From contig NZ_AXAL01000001.1 in the NCBI RefSeq assembly GCF_000472785.1, positions 750,078 to 814,077 of the forward strand: DNA of 64,000 bases, read 5' to 3'. The notes under the pieces are model-generated. The model did no database searches and had not been told where the DNA came from. It worked only from the letters and a program-made list of their open reading frames with translations. Position numbers and translations under genes: made by a program. The stretch comes from Mesorhizobium loti CJ3sym (GTDB taxonomy: Bacteria > Pseudomonadota > Alphaproteobacteria > Rhizobiales > Rhizobiaceae). Below, piece by piece: positions 24,709-32,581 of this stretch (position 1 is the first letter of the stretch; every line of letters starts with the position of its first letter).

Positions 24709-25641
24709 CTAACGCCGCGAGATGGATTTCTCGATCCCCGGTATGCCGGCAATCTGTTCAGCCAGAAAGTCCAGCAGGAGGCGGACCCTTGCAACGCCCG
24801 CGCGCTCCGGGACAATCAGCATGTTCAACGCGACGGACGGCAGCGAATAATCATCCAGTATCGTCTCAAGCTGGCCCGCTGCCAAAAGATCATCGACGAG
24901 CCATCGATGAGCCGGTGCGATCCCTCGACCCGCGACCAGGGCTGCGCGCGCGGCCAGTCCATGGTCGACACGCAATCGCCCCGCGAATGGAACCATATGG
25001 CGTTCGCCGCCGGCGGCCTGCAAGGCAAGAGTTTCACTGCCCGCCACATTCGACATCCTTATACCCTCATGTCCGGACAGGTCGGACGGCACCACCGGCC
25101 GGCCTCTAACCGCCAGATAGTCTGGCGATGCCACGAGCAGGCGCCGCGACAGGCCGAGGGCACGCAGCCTCAATGAGCTGTCCGTAAGCGGCCCCAGGCG
25201 AAGTGCGATATCGACACCCTCCCGGACGAGATCCACGCGTTCGTCGGTAAGGCTGAGGTCGATTCCAATATCGGGATATCGCTCCTGAAAGGCGAAGAGC
25301 AGCCGGCTGGTGTGCAGAACCCCGAAAGCGGCGGTGCAGGATATGCGGACGGTGCCAGTCGGTGCACCAAGCGCGCCGCGCACTTCGTCGCTGGCCTGTT
25401 CGACAAGACGCAGGATCTGGATGCTGTTTGCATAGTAGCGGCTGCCCTCATCGGTCAGCGTGACCCGCCGGGTGGTCCGGCTGAGCAAAGGCACTCCCAC
25501 TGCCTCCTCGAGCTCCTGCAAATGCCTCGTGACTGTCGATTGCCCGATGCCGAGTTCGCCGGCAACCGATGACAGATTGCCCCGCTCCGCGACACGAACG
25601 AAAGTCCGCATGCGTTCGAAGGTGATATCCGATTTATCCAT
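24709..25641 (-). CDS. LysR family transcriptional regulator
   Basis: A 310-residue LysR protein with winged helix FERMRTFVRVAERGNLSSVA and GIGQSTVTRHLQELEEAVG, then a substrate-binding domain, belonging by look to the group with SRTTRRVTLTDEG after the helix. Start chosen at 25641 (MDKSDITFERM). It is head-to-head with the quinone reductase gene across 94 bases, with a weak TATG-N11-CATA element at 25657-25675, and probably regulates it. Confidence 0.88.
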   Translation of the reverse strand: MDKSDITFERMRTFVRVAERGNLSSVAGELGIGQSTVTRHLQELEEAVGVPLLSRTTRRVTLTDEGSRYYANSIQILRLVEQASDEVRGALGAPTGTVRISCTAAFGVLHTSRLLFAFQERYPDIGIDLSLTDERVDLVREGVDIALRLGPLTDSSLRLRALGLSRRLLVASPDYLAVRGRPVVPSDLSGHEGIRMSNVAGSETLALQAAGGERHMVPFAGRLRVDHGLAARAALVAGRGIAPAHRWLVDDLLAAGQLETILDDYSLPSVALNMLIVPERAGVARVRLLLDFLAEQIAGIPGIEKSISRR

Positions 25642-25735
25642 TATTTGGCACAATCATATGCATTGCCGATACATAGCGGATTACCGCGATATTGCCTACC
25701 TGACTGACAGGTTTTCAACCCCTGGAGTCACCTGC

Positions 25736-26527
25736 ATGAAAATCCTGCTTGTCTTCGCTCATCCTGAATCGCGCTCACTCAACGCAGCGCTCCGAGACGT
25801 CGCCGTCCAAGAACTCGAAGCACAAGGCCACGAAGTGCGGGTGACGGACCTTTACGCCCAGGGTTGGAAATCAGTGGTCGACCGGGCCGATTTTCCTGTT
25901 CTGGACTCAGACGCGCGGCTGAAGCCTGCCGCCGCGTCGAAAAAATCGTTCGAGGCCGACGCACTGACAGAGGACGTCAAGGCCGAGATCGCAAACCTGA
26001 TGTGGGCGGATACGTTGATCCTCCAGTTCCCGCTGTGGTGGTTTGCCATGCCGGCGATCCTCAAGGGCTGGGTCGACAGGGTCTTCGCTTACGGCTTCGC
26101 CTACGGTGTCGGTGAACACAGCGACAAGCGGTGGGGCGACCGCTACGGGGAAGGAACGCTGGTCGGCAAGCGCGCAATGCTCATCGTGACGGCCGGTGGC
26201 TGGAAAGAGCACTATGCGCCGCGTGGCATCAACGGAGAGATCGACGACCTGCTGTTCCCGATCAATCACGGGATCCTCTACTACCCCGGCTACGACGTGC
26301 TGCCGCCGTTCGTCGTCTACAGCGTCGATCGCTTCCGTGAAGCCGACTTCGAGCCGACTGCCGAACGCCTGCGCGAGAGGATGAGGACGCTCCCTATCAC
26401 CCAGCCTATCCCCTATCGCCGGCAGAATGGCGGCGACTATTTGATCCCGATCATGAACCTGCGCCCTGAGCTGGGCGATCAGAACATGACCGGGTTCAAA
26501 CTTCACCTGAGCGGTCCAACGAGCTAG
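25736..26527 (+). CDS. NAD(P)H-quinone oxidoreductase, flavodoxin-like (NQO1/KefF type)
   Basis: The 263-residue FMN/FAD protein starts MKILLVFAHPESRSLNAALR, with the flavodoxin-like HPES motif, and contains LILQFPLWWFAMPAILKGWV and TAGGWKEHYAPRG, typical of the NQO1/NQO2 family. It should reduce quinones by two electrons, avoiding semiquinone radicals. GGAG precedes the ATG by 8 bases. The C-terminal extension (about 215-263) is longer than in KefF. The divergent LysR gene suggests quinone-inducible control. Confidence 0.88.
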   Translation: MKILLVFAHPESRSLNAALRDVAVQELEAQGHEVRVTDLYAQGWKSVVDRADFPVLDSDARLKPAAASKKSFEADALTEDVKAEIANLMWADTLILQFPLWWFAMPAILKGWVDRVFAYGFAYGVGEHSDKRWGDRYGEGTLVGKRAMLIVTAGGWKEHYAPRGINGEIDDLLFPINHGILYYPGYDVLPPFVVYSVDRFREADFEPTAERLRERMRTLPITQPIPYRRQNGGDYLIPIMNLRPELGDQNMTGFKLHLSGPTS

Positions 26528-26553
26528 CGCACTCGACCGTTCGATAGCCTTGG

Positions 26554-28257
26554 CTATTCCGTCTTGGTCGGCGTGGTCGTCGCCTGTTCGCCCATGGCCT
26601 TGAGGTCGGCGGCTTCGCCTTCCTTCGACTTTTCCGGGACCTTGAACACTTGCCCTGGCCAGATGCGGTCAGGGTCGCTGATCTGGTCCTGGTTGGCCAG
26701 GTAGATGGTGGAATAGCGCACGCCGTGACCATAGACGCGCCGCGAAATCCGCCACAGCGTGTCGTGACGGCGGATGATGACTGCGCCGTCGGAATGTTCG
26801 AGCTTGGGTGACACCACCTCGGGCACATCGCTTGGCGGTGTTGCGGCCGCCACGACGGCCGGAACCTCGGTGGCGGGAGCTGCTGGTGCGGCTGGTGCCG
26901 TCTCGGCCGGAGCGGCGGCAACGGCTGGAGCCGGCACTGGTACCACGGTGGCCGGCGCGGCTGGAGCCGGCGCGGGCGCAGCCGGAGCAGCAGCGACAAC
27001 AGCGGGCGCCGATGGCGCTGGAGCGGCAGGCGCCTCGGCAGCGGCAGGTGCGGATGGTTTCGTTTCAGCCGGTTTTGCTTCGGCAGGCTTCGTCTCTGCA
27101 GGTCTGTTGTCGGCGGGCGCCACGGCGGCGACCGCTTCGCCCGGCTCGCGCTCGAACGGCACGGCGGCGCGGGCTACGACCTTCACGCCGTCGGCATCGA
27201 GGCCGTCAACATGGATGGTGTAGCTGCCGACCGGAATGTCGCGCGTCGCCTCGACCAGGAAATGACCGTCCGGCGATGTCTGCGCATCACCGAGCAGGAT
27301 GTCATTGGCATAGGCACGCACCTTGCGGCCCGGATCGGCAAGGCCGGCGACAAAGATCTTGTTGCCATCGATCTCGACCGCCTCGACGACGATCTTGGGT
27401 TCGGCCACCGCCGCGGCGGGCGGCGTTGCCGGTGCCGTCGGGGCTGGCGCCGCCGCGACGGCGGCTGGCGCTGGTGTCGTTGCAGCCGGCGCCGCTGGTG
27501 CCGGAGCGGCTGGCGCCGGGGCAGCCGGAGCGGCAGCCTGGTCACCAGTGGCCGGAGCGGCTGGTTTGGTCTCAGGCGCCGGAACCGTGAGCAGTTCGGC
27601 CGGCTTGCCCGGCTCCTCGACCATGGCCAGCACCTGGCCGGCGGCATCCTTGGGAACCGAAACCACGGCGGTCTGCGCGGAGGCGGTCACAACCGTGCCG
27701 GCGGTCGCGCGCAGCGCAATTGTATAGTCGCCCGGCTTCAGCGGATCGTCGAGCACGATGACAAAGGCACCATCGGGTCCCGCCACTGTCGAACCCAGCA
27801 CGGTGGTGCCGTTGAGGATCTCGACCTTGGAATTGGGTGCCGCATTGCCGGCAACCACGATGGAGCCGTTGGCCTCGACGCGCACGACATCGAACGTCGG
27901 CGCGATCGGGCCTGATGTGGCGGGCGCGGTCGGTGCCGCCGCATCGGTCGCGGGTGCGGCCGGTGCTTTGGCTTCGGTTGCTGGTGCAGCCGGCGCTGGA
28001 GCCGTCGTTGCCGGGGCGGCCGGGGCCGTCGCCTGGGGAGCCGTAGCGGGCGCGGCAGGTACTGCCGGCGCCGGCAATCGCCCTTCCGTGCCGGGATCCG
28101 CCGGTTTCGGCGCCTCGGGCGGCGTCAAGGCCGCTATCTGCGCCGGCGGCGTTGGATGAAGATACGGGTCGAGTGCGCCCGATACATAGGCGGCTCCTGC
28201 CACCGCGACGGTCCCACCCGCCGCGAACAGAAACCCCTTCAATGGATTAATTGCCAT
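26554..28257 (-). CDS. LysM domain protein with Ala/Pro-rich linkers and two Ig-like repeats
   Basis: The 567-residue protein has an N-terminal membrane anchor (about 8-28), an Ala/Pro/Thr-rich linker (36-118), an Ig-like unit (about 119-205), a second linker, a second Ig-like unit (about 295-365), a third linker and a C-terminal LysM domain (about 505-552: HDTLWRISRRVYGHGVRYST ... IWPGQVFKVP). The two Ig-like units resemble each other (SIVVAGNAAPNSKVEI and KIFVAGLADPGRKVRA). The layout suggests an anchored periplasmic protein that reaches peptidoglycan through LysM. Several long ORFs in other frames are composition artefacts. Confidence 0.85.
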   Translation of the reverse strand: MAINPLKGFLFAAGGTVAVAGAAYVSGALDPYLHPTPPAQIAALTPPEAPKPADPGTEGRLPAPAVPAAPATAPQATAPAAPATTAPAPAAPATEAKAPAAPATDAAAPTAPATSGPIAPTFDVVRVEANGSIVVAGNAAPNSKVEILNGTTVLGSTVAGPDGAFVIVLDDPLKPGDYTIALRATAGTVVTASAQTAVVSVPKDAAGQVLAMVEEPGKPAELLTVPAPETKPAAPATGDQAAAPAAPAPAAPAPAAPAATTPAPAAVAAAPAPTAPATPPAAAVAEPKIVVEAVEIDGNKIFVAGLADPGRKVRAYANDILLGDAQTSPDGHFLVEATRDIPVGSYTIHVDGLDADGVKVVARAAVPFEREPGEAVAAVAPADNRPAETKPAEAKPAETKPSAPAAAEAPAAPAPSAPAVVAAAPAAPAPAPAAPATVVPVPAPAVAAAPAETAPAAPAAPATEVPAVVAAATPPSDVPEVVSPKLEHSDGAVIIRRHDTLWRISRRVYGHGVRYSTIYLANQDQISDPDRIWPGQVFKVPEKSKEGEAADLKAMGEQATTTPTKTE

Positions 28258-28414
28258 ATTCCCACCCCTTAGCCACCTAATGCCGGTCTAGCGTGTTTTG
28301 CCAAAGCCGACAAGAAAAAGCCCGGCTTGTTAACCCCTTGGGCTTGACCTCGGTCGTGAACTCATAAATCTGGTTCACGACCCTTAACTGCTAACCTCAT
28401 TATCGATCAGTTGC

Positions 28415-29026
28415 ATGAACACGATTCGATCCGTCTGCGTCTATTGCGGCTCGTCACCGGGCCGCGATGAAATCTATGTAAAGGCCGGACATCTGCTTGG
28501 GCGCTCGATTGCCAAAGCAGGCCTGCGGCTGGTCTATGGCGGCGGCACCAAAGGCATCATGGGCGCCGTCGCCGAAGGCACACTCAAGGCCGGCGGCAAG
28601 GTCACCGGCATCATTCCCCGCTTCCTGATCAACAAGGAAGCAACAGAAACCGCGCTTGACCGGCTCGATGAACTCCTCATCACCGACAACATGCACGAGC
28701 GCAAACACAAGATGTTCGAGAAATCCGACGCCTTTGTGGCGCTGCCTGGCGGCATCGGCACAGTCGAGGAGATCGTCGAGATCATGACCTGGGGCCAACT
28801 CGGTCATCACCGCAAGCCGATCGTCTTCGGCAATGTCAACGGATTCTGGGACCCGATGCTGTCGTTGCTTGATCACATGGCGGCAGAGGGCTTCATCCAC
28901 ACTGCAAAACGCGTTCAGCCACTGGTGATCAACGATCCGGAAGCAATCGTCCCGGCCATCATGGTGGCAGGCGCTTCCGTTGATGCGCCGACCGAAGGCG
29001 TGCAGTCGGTAATCGATAAAATGTAG
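28415..29026 (+). CDS. LOG family protein (cytokinin riboside 5'-monophosphate phosphoribohydrolase-like)
   Basis: The 203-residue Rossmann-fold protein has the family motifs SVCVYCGSSPG, LVYGGGTKGIMG and PGGIGTVEEIVE (the PGGxGTxxE active site), plus the conserved MHERKHKMF arginine segment. LOG enzymes split nucleoside 5'-monophosphates to base and ribose phosphate; in plant-associated bacteria they can release active cytokinin. The ribosome binding site is weak. An 8-bp tandem repeat array begins 14 bases after the stop. Confidence 0.9.
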   Translation: MNTIRSVCVYCGSSPGRDEIYVKAGHLLGRSIAKAGLRLVYGGGTKGIMGAVAEGTLKAGGKVTGIIPRFLINKEATETALDRLDELLITDNMHERKHKMFEKSDAFVALPGGIGTVEEIVEIMTWGQLGHHRKPIVFGNVNGFWDPMLSLLDHMAAEGFIHTAKRVQPLVINDPEAIVPAIMVAGASVDAPTEGVQSVIDKM

Positions 29027-29040
29027 GGAATAGGGCTTGC

Positions 29041-29144
29041 CTACTGCCCTACTGCCCTACTGCCCTACTGCCCTACTGCCCTACTGCCCTACTGCCCTAC
29101 TGCCCTACCGCCCTACCGCCCTACTGCCCTACTGCCCTACTGCC
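29041..29144. repeat. Tandem repeat, 13 units of 8 bp (CTACTGCC)
   Basis: Thirteen back-to-back units of CTACTGCC run from 29041 to 29144; units 9 and 10 have a T-to-C change (CTACCGCC), the rest are identical. The array fills the gap between the LOG gene and the convergent LysR gene and supplies the last codons and stop of LysR (Val-Gly-Gln-TAG). Slippage of such an array is likely, but added units would not change either protein because the TAG lies in the units nearest LysR. Confidence 0.97.
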
Positions 29145-30013
29145 CTCCGCAAATCCCCGATCACCGCCCGCCGATCCTGCCGCCGCCAGGCCAGATGAAT
29201 CGAAACCGTGCGGTCGAACCATGGCAGGTCGCGAAACACGATCCGCGGCGGAGCGGCGGCACGCAGGCTGGATTGCACCGTTGCCAGGCCAAGGCCGGCG
29301 CTGACCAGGCCGAGCGAAGTCAGCGGATCGGCTGTTTCATAGGCGATGTCGGGCAGAAAGCCGGCCTTGGCGCAAGCGGCAAGGAATTGGCCGCGATTGG
29401 TGTCGTCAGGCTGGCGCACCACGGTGATCCAGGTGCGGCCATCGAGGTGCCCCGGCCCGATGTCTGACATCTCGACAAGCGGATCATCTTCGGGGATCGC
29501 CAGCACCAGCGGCTCGCGCCGCACCAACATGCTTTCGATGTCCGGATCGTCGGCTGGGGCCGGAGCGTAGACGAAGCCGAGATCGAGCACACGCTGCCGC
29601 AAATCCTCGAACTGCGCCGCCGTGCGACTGCTCCTGAGCTGAAGATGGAAATCGGGCCGCTCGCGGCGAAATTGCCTGAGCATGTCCGCAACCAGCCCGG
29701 CATGCACGGCGCCTTCGACATAGCCAATGGCGAGACGGCCGAGCGCGCCGCTAGCCAGGTTGCGACCGAACTCCTCCACACGTCGCGCATTGGCGAGCAG
29801 CGCTCGGGCTTCGCTGAGGAAGGCGCGCCCCTCGGCATTGAGATGAACCCGTTGCTTGGTCCGTTCGAACAGGGCGACACCCAGTTGCTCCTCAAGCTGC
29901 ATGATCTGCCGGCTGAGCGGCGATTGCGAGATATGCAGGATTTCGGCGGCGCGGCCGACATTGCCGGTTTCGGCGACGGTGACGAAATATCTGATCTGGC
30001 GCAGGTCGAACAT
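29129..30013 (-). CDS. LysR family transcriptional regulator
   Basis: A 294-residue LysR protein of the CatR/BenM-like look: MFDLRQIRYFVTVAETGNVG, HISQSPLSRQIMQLEEQLGV, then a ligand domain. Its last three residues and stop codon are encoded by the 8-bp tandem repeat, so the C-terminus may have been remodelled. It is head-to-head with a muconolactone-isomerase-like gene, and a broken dyad at 30035-30063 lies between them. Confidence 0.9.
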   Translation of the reverse strand: MFDLRQIRYFVTVAETGNVGRAAEILHISQSPLSRQIMQLEEQLGVALFERTKQRVHLNAEGRAFLSEARALLANARRVEEFGRNLASGALGRLAIGYVEGAVHAGLVADMLRQFRRERPDFHLQLRSSRTAAQFEDLRQRVLDLGFVYAPAPADDPDIESMLVRREPLVLAIPEDDPLVEMSDIGPGHLDGRTWITVVRQPDDTNRGQFLAACAKAGFLPDIAYETADPLTSLGLVSAGLGLATVQSSLRAAAPPRIVFRDLPWFDRTVSIHLAWRRQDRRAVIGDLRRAVGQ

Positions 30014-30034
30014 TTTTCTCCGAAGCTCTAAGCC

Positions 30035-30063
30035 CTGATAGGTCTCAACTTTAGCCTAATCAG
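30035..30063. promoter_or_regulatory. Candidate LysR operator upstream of the muconolactone-isomerase-like gene
   Basis: CTGATAGG (30035-30042) and CCTAATCAG (30055-30063) form an inverted repeat with one inserted base, around a 12-base centre. It is 22 bases from the LysR start and 62 bases before the other gene's start, a usual place for a LysR recognition site. Confidence 0.45.
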
Positions 30064-30124
30064 TCTTGGACAGTCTGACCAGCCAAAAGCAATAATCGGC
30101 CATCCCAACCCAGAGGAGACCGAC

Positions 30125-30415
30125 ATGCAGTTCTTTGCCCTTCTTACCCGCAACACCGCAAAGTTCAGCGATGCTGACTTCGCACCGCTCCTGCCTGGCG
30201 AGGCCGAGCAGCGGCGCACGCTCTATGCCGAAGGCGCTGTGCGCCAGGTCTGGAACCGCGGCGACATTCCGGGCAGCGGCATGATGTTGGAGGCGGCCGA
30301 CGACGCCGAAGTGCGCGGCCATCTCGCCACTTTGCCGCTGATCAAGGCCGGCATGATGGACATCGCCGCGATCGTGCCGCTCAACCCCTATCCGGGCTTT
30401 GGGCCGAAGCGCTGA
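30125..30415 (+). CDS. Muconolactone-isomerase/YciI-like small protein
   Basis: This 96-residue protein starts MQFFALLTRNTAKFSDADFA and ends MMDIAAIVPLNPYPGFGPKR. Length and pattern suggest a dimeric alpha-beta barrel of the muconolactone isomerase or YciI type, with the C-terminal IxPLxPYPGF segment. GAGGAG lies just upstream. The divergent LysR regulator, of a type that controls aromatic degradation, fits. No other aromatic-pathway genes are near, so the substrate is unknown. Confidence 0.62.
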   Translation: MQFFALLTRNTAKFSDADFAPLLPGEAEQRRTLYAEGAVRQVWNRGDIPGSGMMLEAADDAEVRGHLATLPLIKAGMMDIAAIVPLNPYPGFGPKR

Positions 30416-30433
30416 ATTGCCTCAATCGCGAGC

Positions 30434-30459
30434 GGTGACGGCGCAGGCGCGCCGTCACC
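30434..30459 (+). terminator. GC-rich hairpin after the muconolactone-isomerase-like gene
   Basis: GGTGACGGCGC (30434-30444) pairs perfectly with GCGCCGTCACC (30449-30459) around a 4-base loop, 18 bases after the stop codon. No T-run follows, so termination may be partial. Confidence 0.6.
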
Positions 30460-30589
30460 ACTCGTACTGGTCGACACAGTGTGATCGACCGTCAAGAAAC
30501 TGTCACACGAAACCGGCTTCTCGCATGCTAAAACCTGGCAGTTGAGCCGCTGGCGCGGTTCGTTGCTTGGACCATCTGGAGAAGCGACA

Positions 30590-31588
30590 ATGAATATCGC
30601 CCTCCCCGCCGAAGGTACCGACCTTTCGCCCTATTTGCCCGATGAACACGGGCTGTTCTTCATCTACCATTTCACCGCCGACGGCTCCCGCACCAAGGAC
30701 CCCGCGCAGGCGCATTGGACCTGGCGCAGCTACCAGATCACCGATCTCCACGCCCGCCAGGAAATCGCTGCCGAGCAGGCTCTGCCGGCGCCGGCGCGCG
30801 ATGCATTCCTCGCCCCCAGCCGTGGCTGCCACATCGACTATGAGGACGGCTGGCTCTATGGCGATCTGCCTGATCTCAAGCACGACTTTTCGGAAGCGCG
30901 CGGGCTCGTCCATTTCCGCTTCGCCTTCAACGACACGATGCTGATCGGCGCCCGCAAGCAGCCGCTGGAATCGGTCGACGCCGTCCGCAAGGTGGTGGAA
31001 AACGGGTCACGGAAATTCCGCTCGCCGTCGGACCTGATCGAGGCGGTCATGGGCCAGTCGCTTGACGGCATGGCGACCGAACTCGGCAAACTCGGCGACA
31101 CGCTCGACGGCATCGAGGACCGCGTCGTGCGCGATGCATGGCACAATGAGCGGCAAGCGCTGGTCGAGGCGCGCCGGCAGCTGGTGGTGATCCACCGGCA
31201 GATGGCGACGATCACCAACCTGTTCCGGCATCTCGACCATTCGCATCGCGACGAATTGCCTGACCCGATCAACGACATGGCGGCCCGGCTCTCGCACCGG
31301 GCGCAGACGCTCTACCATGATGGCGAGCAGCTGCAGGCGCGCACGAGGCTTTTGCAGGACGAGCTGATGGCCAAGCTGACGATGCAGTCGAACCAGTTGC
31401 TCTATGTTCTCTCGGTGATGACAGCGGTGCTGCTGCCGATGACCATTATCTCCGGCCTGTTCGGCATGAATGTCGGCGGACTGCCGCTGGTCGACACACC
31501 AGCGGGCTTCTGGGTGGTGACGGCGGTGTCGGTGGTTATCGCTCTGGCCACCTACCTGTTCGTCAGGCGGCTCGGCCGCGGGTTGTAG
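30590..31588 (+). CDS. CorA/ZntB family cation transporter
   Basis: The 332-residue protein has a large cytoplasmic N-terminal domain with a long coiled region (about 165-270) and two C-terminal membrane helices joined by the signature GLFGMNVGGLPL (GMN motif). ZntB-type proteins move zinc; CorA moves magnesium; the ion cannot be settled from sequence. ATG 30590 is preceded by GGAGAAG. The final 26 bases overlap the convergent rarD gene, so the two transcripts are complementary at their 3' ends. Confidence 0.9.
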   Translation: MNIALPAEGTDLSPYLPDEHGLFFIYHFTADGSRTKDPAQAHWTWRSYQITDLHARQEIAAEQALPAPARDAFLAPSRGCHIDYEDGWLYGDLPDLKHDFSEARGLVHFRFAFNDTMLIGARKQPLESVDAVRKVVENGSRKFRSPSDLIEAVMGQSLDGMATELGKLGDTLDGIEDRVVRDAWHNERQALVEARRQLVVIHRQMATITNLFRHLDHSHRDELPDPINDMAARLSHRAQTLYHDGEQLQARTRLLQDELMAKLTMQSNQLLYVLSVMTAVLLPMTIISGLFGMNVGGLPLVDTPAGFWVVTAVSVVIALATYLFVRRLGRGL

Positions 31589-32498
31589 CGGCGGCCCGGC
31601 GGGCTGTGACCAGCATCGACCAGGAATAGATCGCGAGCGCCGCCCAGATGAGGGCAAAGGCGACGGCCTGCGTGGTGCCGAACGGCTCATCAAACACCAG
31701 CACGGCGATGAGGAACACCATGGTCGGCGCGATGTATTGCATGATGCCGATGGTGGAGAGGCGCAAAAGCTTGGCGCCGAAGGCAAAGAGCAGAAGCGGT
31801 ATCGATGTGATTGGACCGCAGCCAATCAGCAGCGCCGTATCGGTGCCGCTGCTTGACACGATGTGGTCCTGTCCGGTCGCGATCAGGTAGACGATGTAAC
31901 CGAGCGCCGGCACCGATAGCAGCAAGACTTCCACAAGGAAGCCCTGGCTTGGGCCGATGGGCAGCGTCTTGCGGAAGAAGCCATAGGCGGCGAACGAAAA
32001 GGCCAGCGCCAGCGAAACCCAGGGCAGCTTGCCGCCCTCGATGGTCAGCACAGTCACCGCCACCGCCGCCAACACCACCGCCGCGATCTGCAAACGGTTG
32101 AGCCGCTCGCCAAGCAACAGCGCACCGACCACAACGACCACCAGCGGGTTGATGTAATAGCCGAGCGCGGTCTCGACGGTGCGGTCGACGGCGATCGCCC
32201 AGACGTAGATGCCCCAGTTAACCGAGATGAGCGCGGCCGTCAGCGCGGCCATGGCGATGGTGCGGGGCGAGCGAATTGCGGCCTTGAAATCCGCTGTGCG
32301 GCCGGCCCAGACCAGAACCACTGCCGCGATCGGCACGGACCAGACGATGCGGTGAGCAATCACCTCGGCAAGCGGCAAATGAGCCACGGCCTTCATGTAG
32401 AAGGGCAGCAATCCCCACAAGAAATAGGCACCCAGCGCCAGCAGGAAGCCACGGCGGGCTTGTGAATCTGCGTCGAGCGTAATTGCTTCAGTGGCCAT
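31563..32498 (-). CDS. rarD: EamA family transporter RarD
   Basis: The 311-residue, ten-helix protein has the RarD hallmarks GAYFLWGLLPFYMKAV near the start, AHRIVWSVPIA, NWGIYVWAI and GIMQYIAPTMVFLIAVLVF. RarD is named for chloramphenicol sensitivity, and its substrate is unknown. It converges with the CorA/ZntB gene with a 26-base overlap of coding ends. Confidence 0.9.
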   Translation of the reverse strand: MATEAITLDADSQARRGFLLALGAYFLWGLLPFYMKAVAHLPLAEVIAHRIVWSVPIAAVVLVWAGRTADFKAAIRSPRTIAMAALTAALISVNWGIYVWAIAVDRTVETALGYYINPLVVVVVGALLLGERLNRLQIAAVVLAAVAVTVLTIEGGKLPWVSLALAFSFAAYGFFRKTLPIGPSQGFLVEVLLLSVPALGYIVYLIATGQDHIVSSSGTDTALLIGCGPITSIPLLLFAFGAKLLRLSTIGIMQYIAPTMVFLIAVLVFDEPFGTTQAVAFALIWAALAIYSWSMLVTARRAAATTRGRAA

Positions 32499-32581
32499 GG
32501 GCCAACGCTATGGCCCAGTAGTCTTGGCAAGACCATCGCAAAGTTCTGATGGATCAATGGACTTTCGCTGATGGTTCAACC

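Noticed and set aside
26774..27223. 149-codon Ala/Gly/Thr-rich plus-strand ORF
   Set aside because: It is the mirror of the Ala/Pro-rich linkers of the LysM protein.
29041..29144. CRISPR array
   Set aside because: The units are 8 bp with no spacers and no cas genes nearby; it is a simple tandem repeat.
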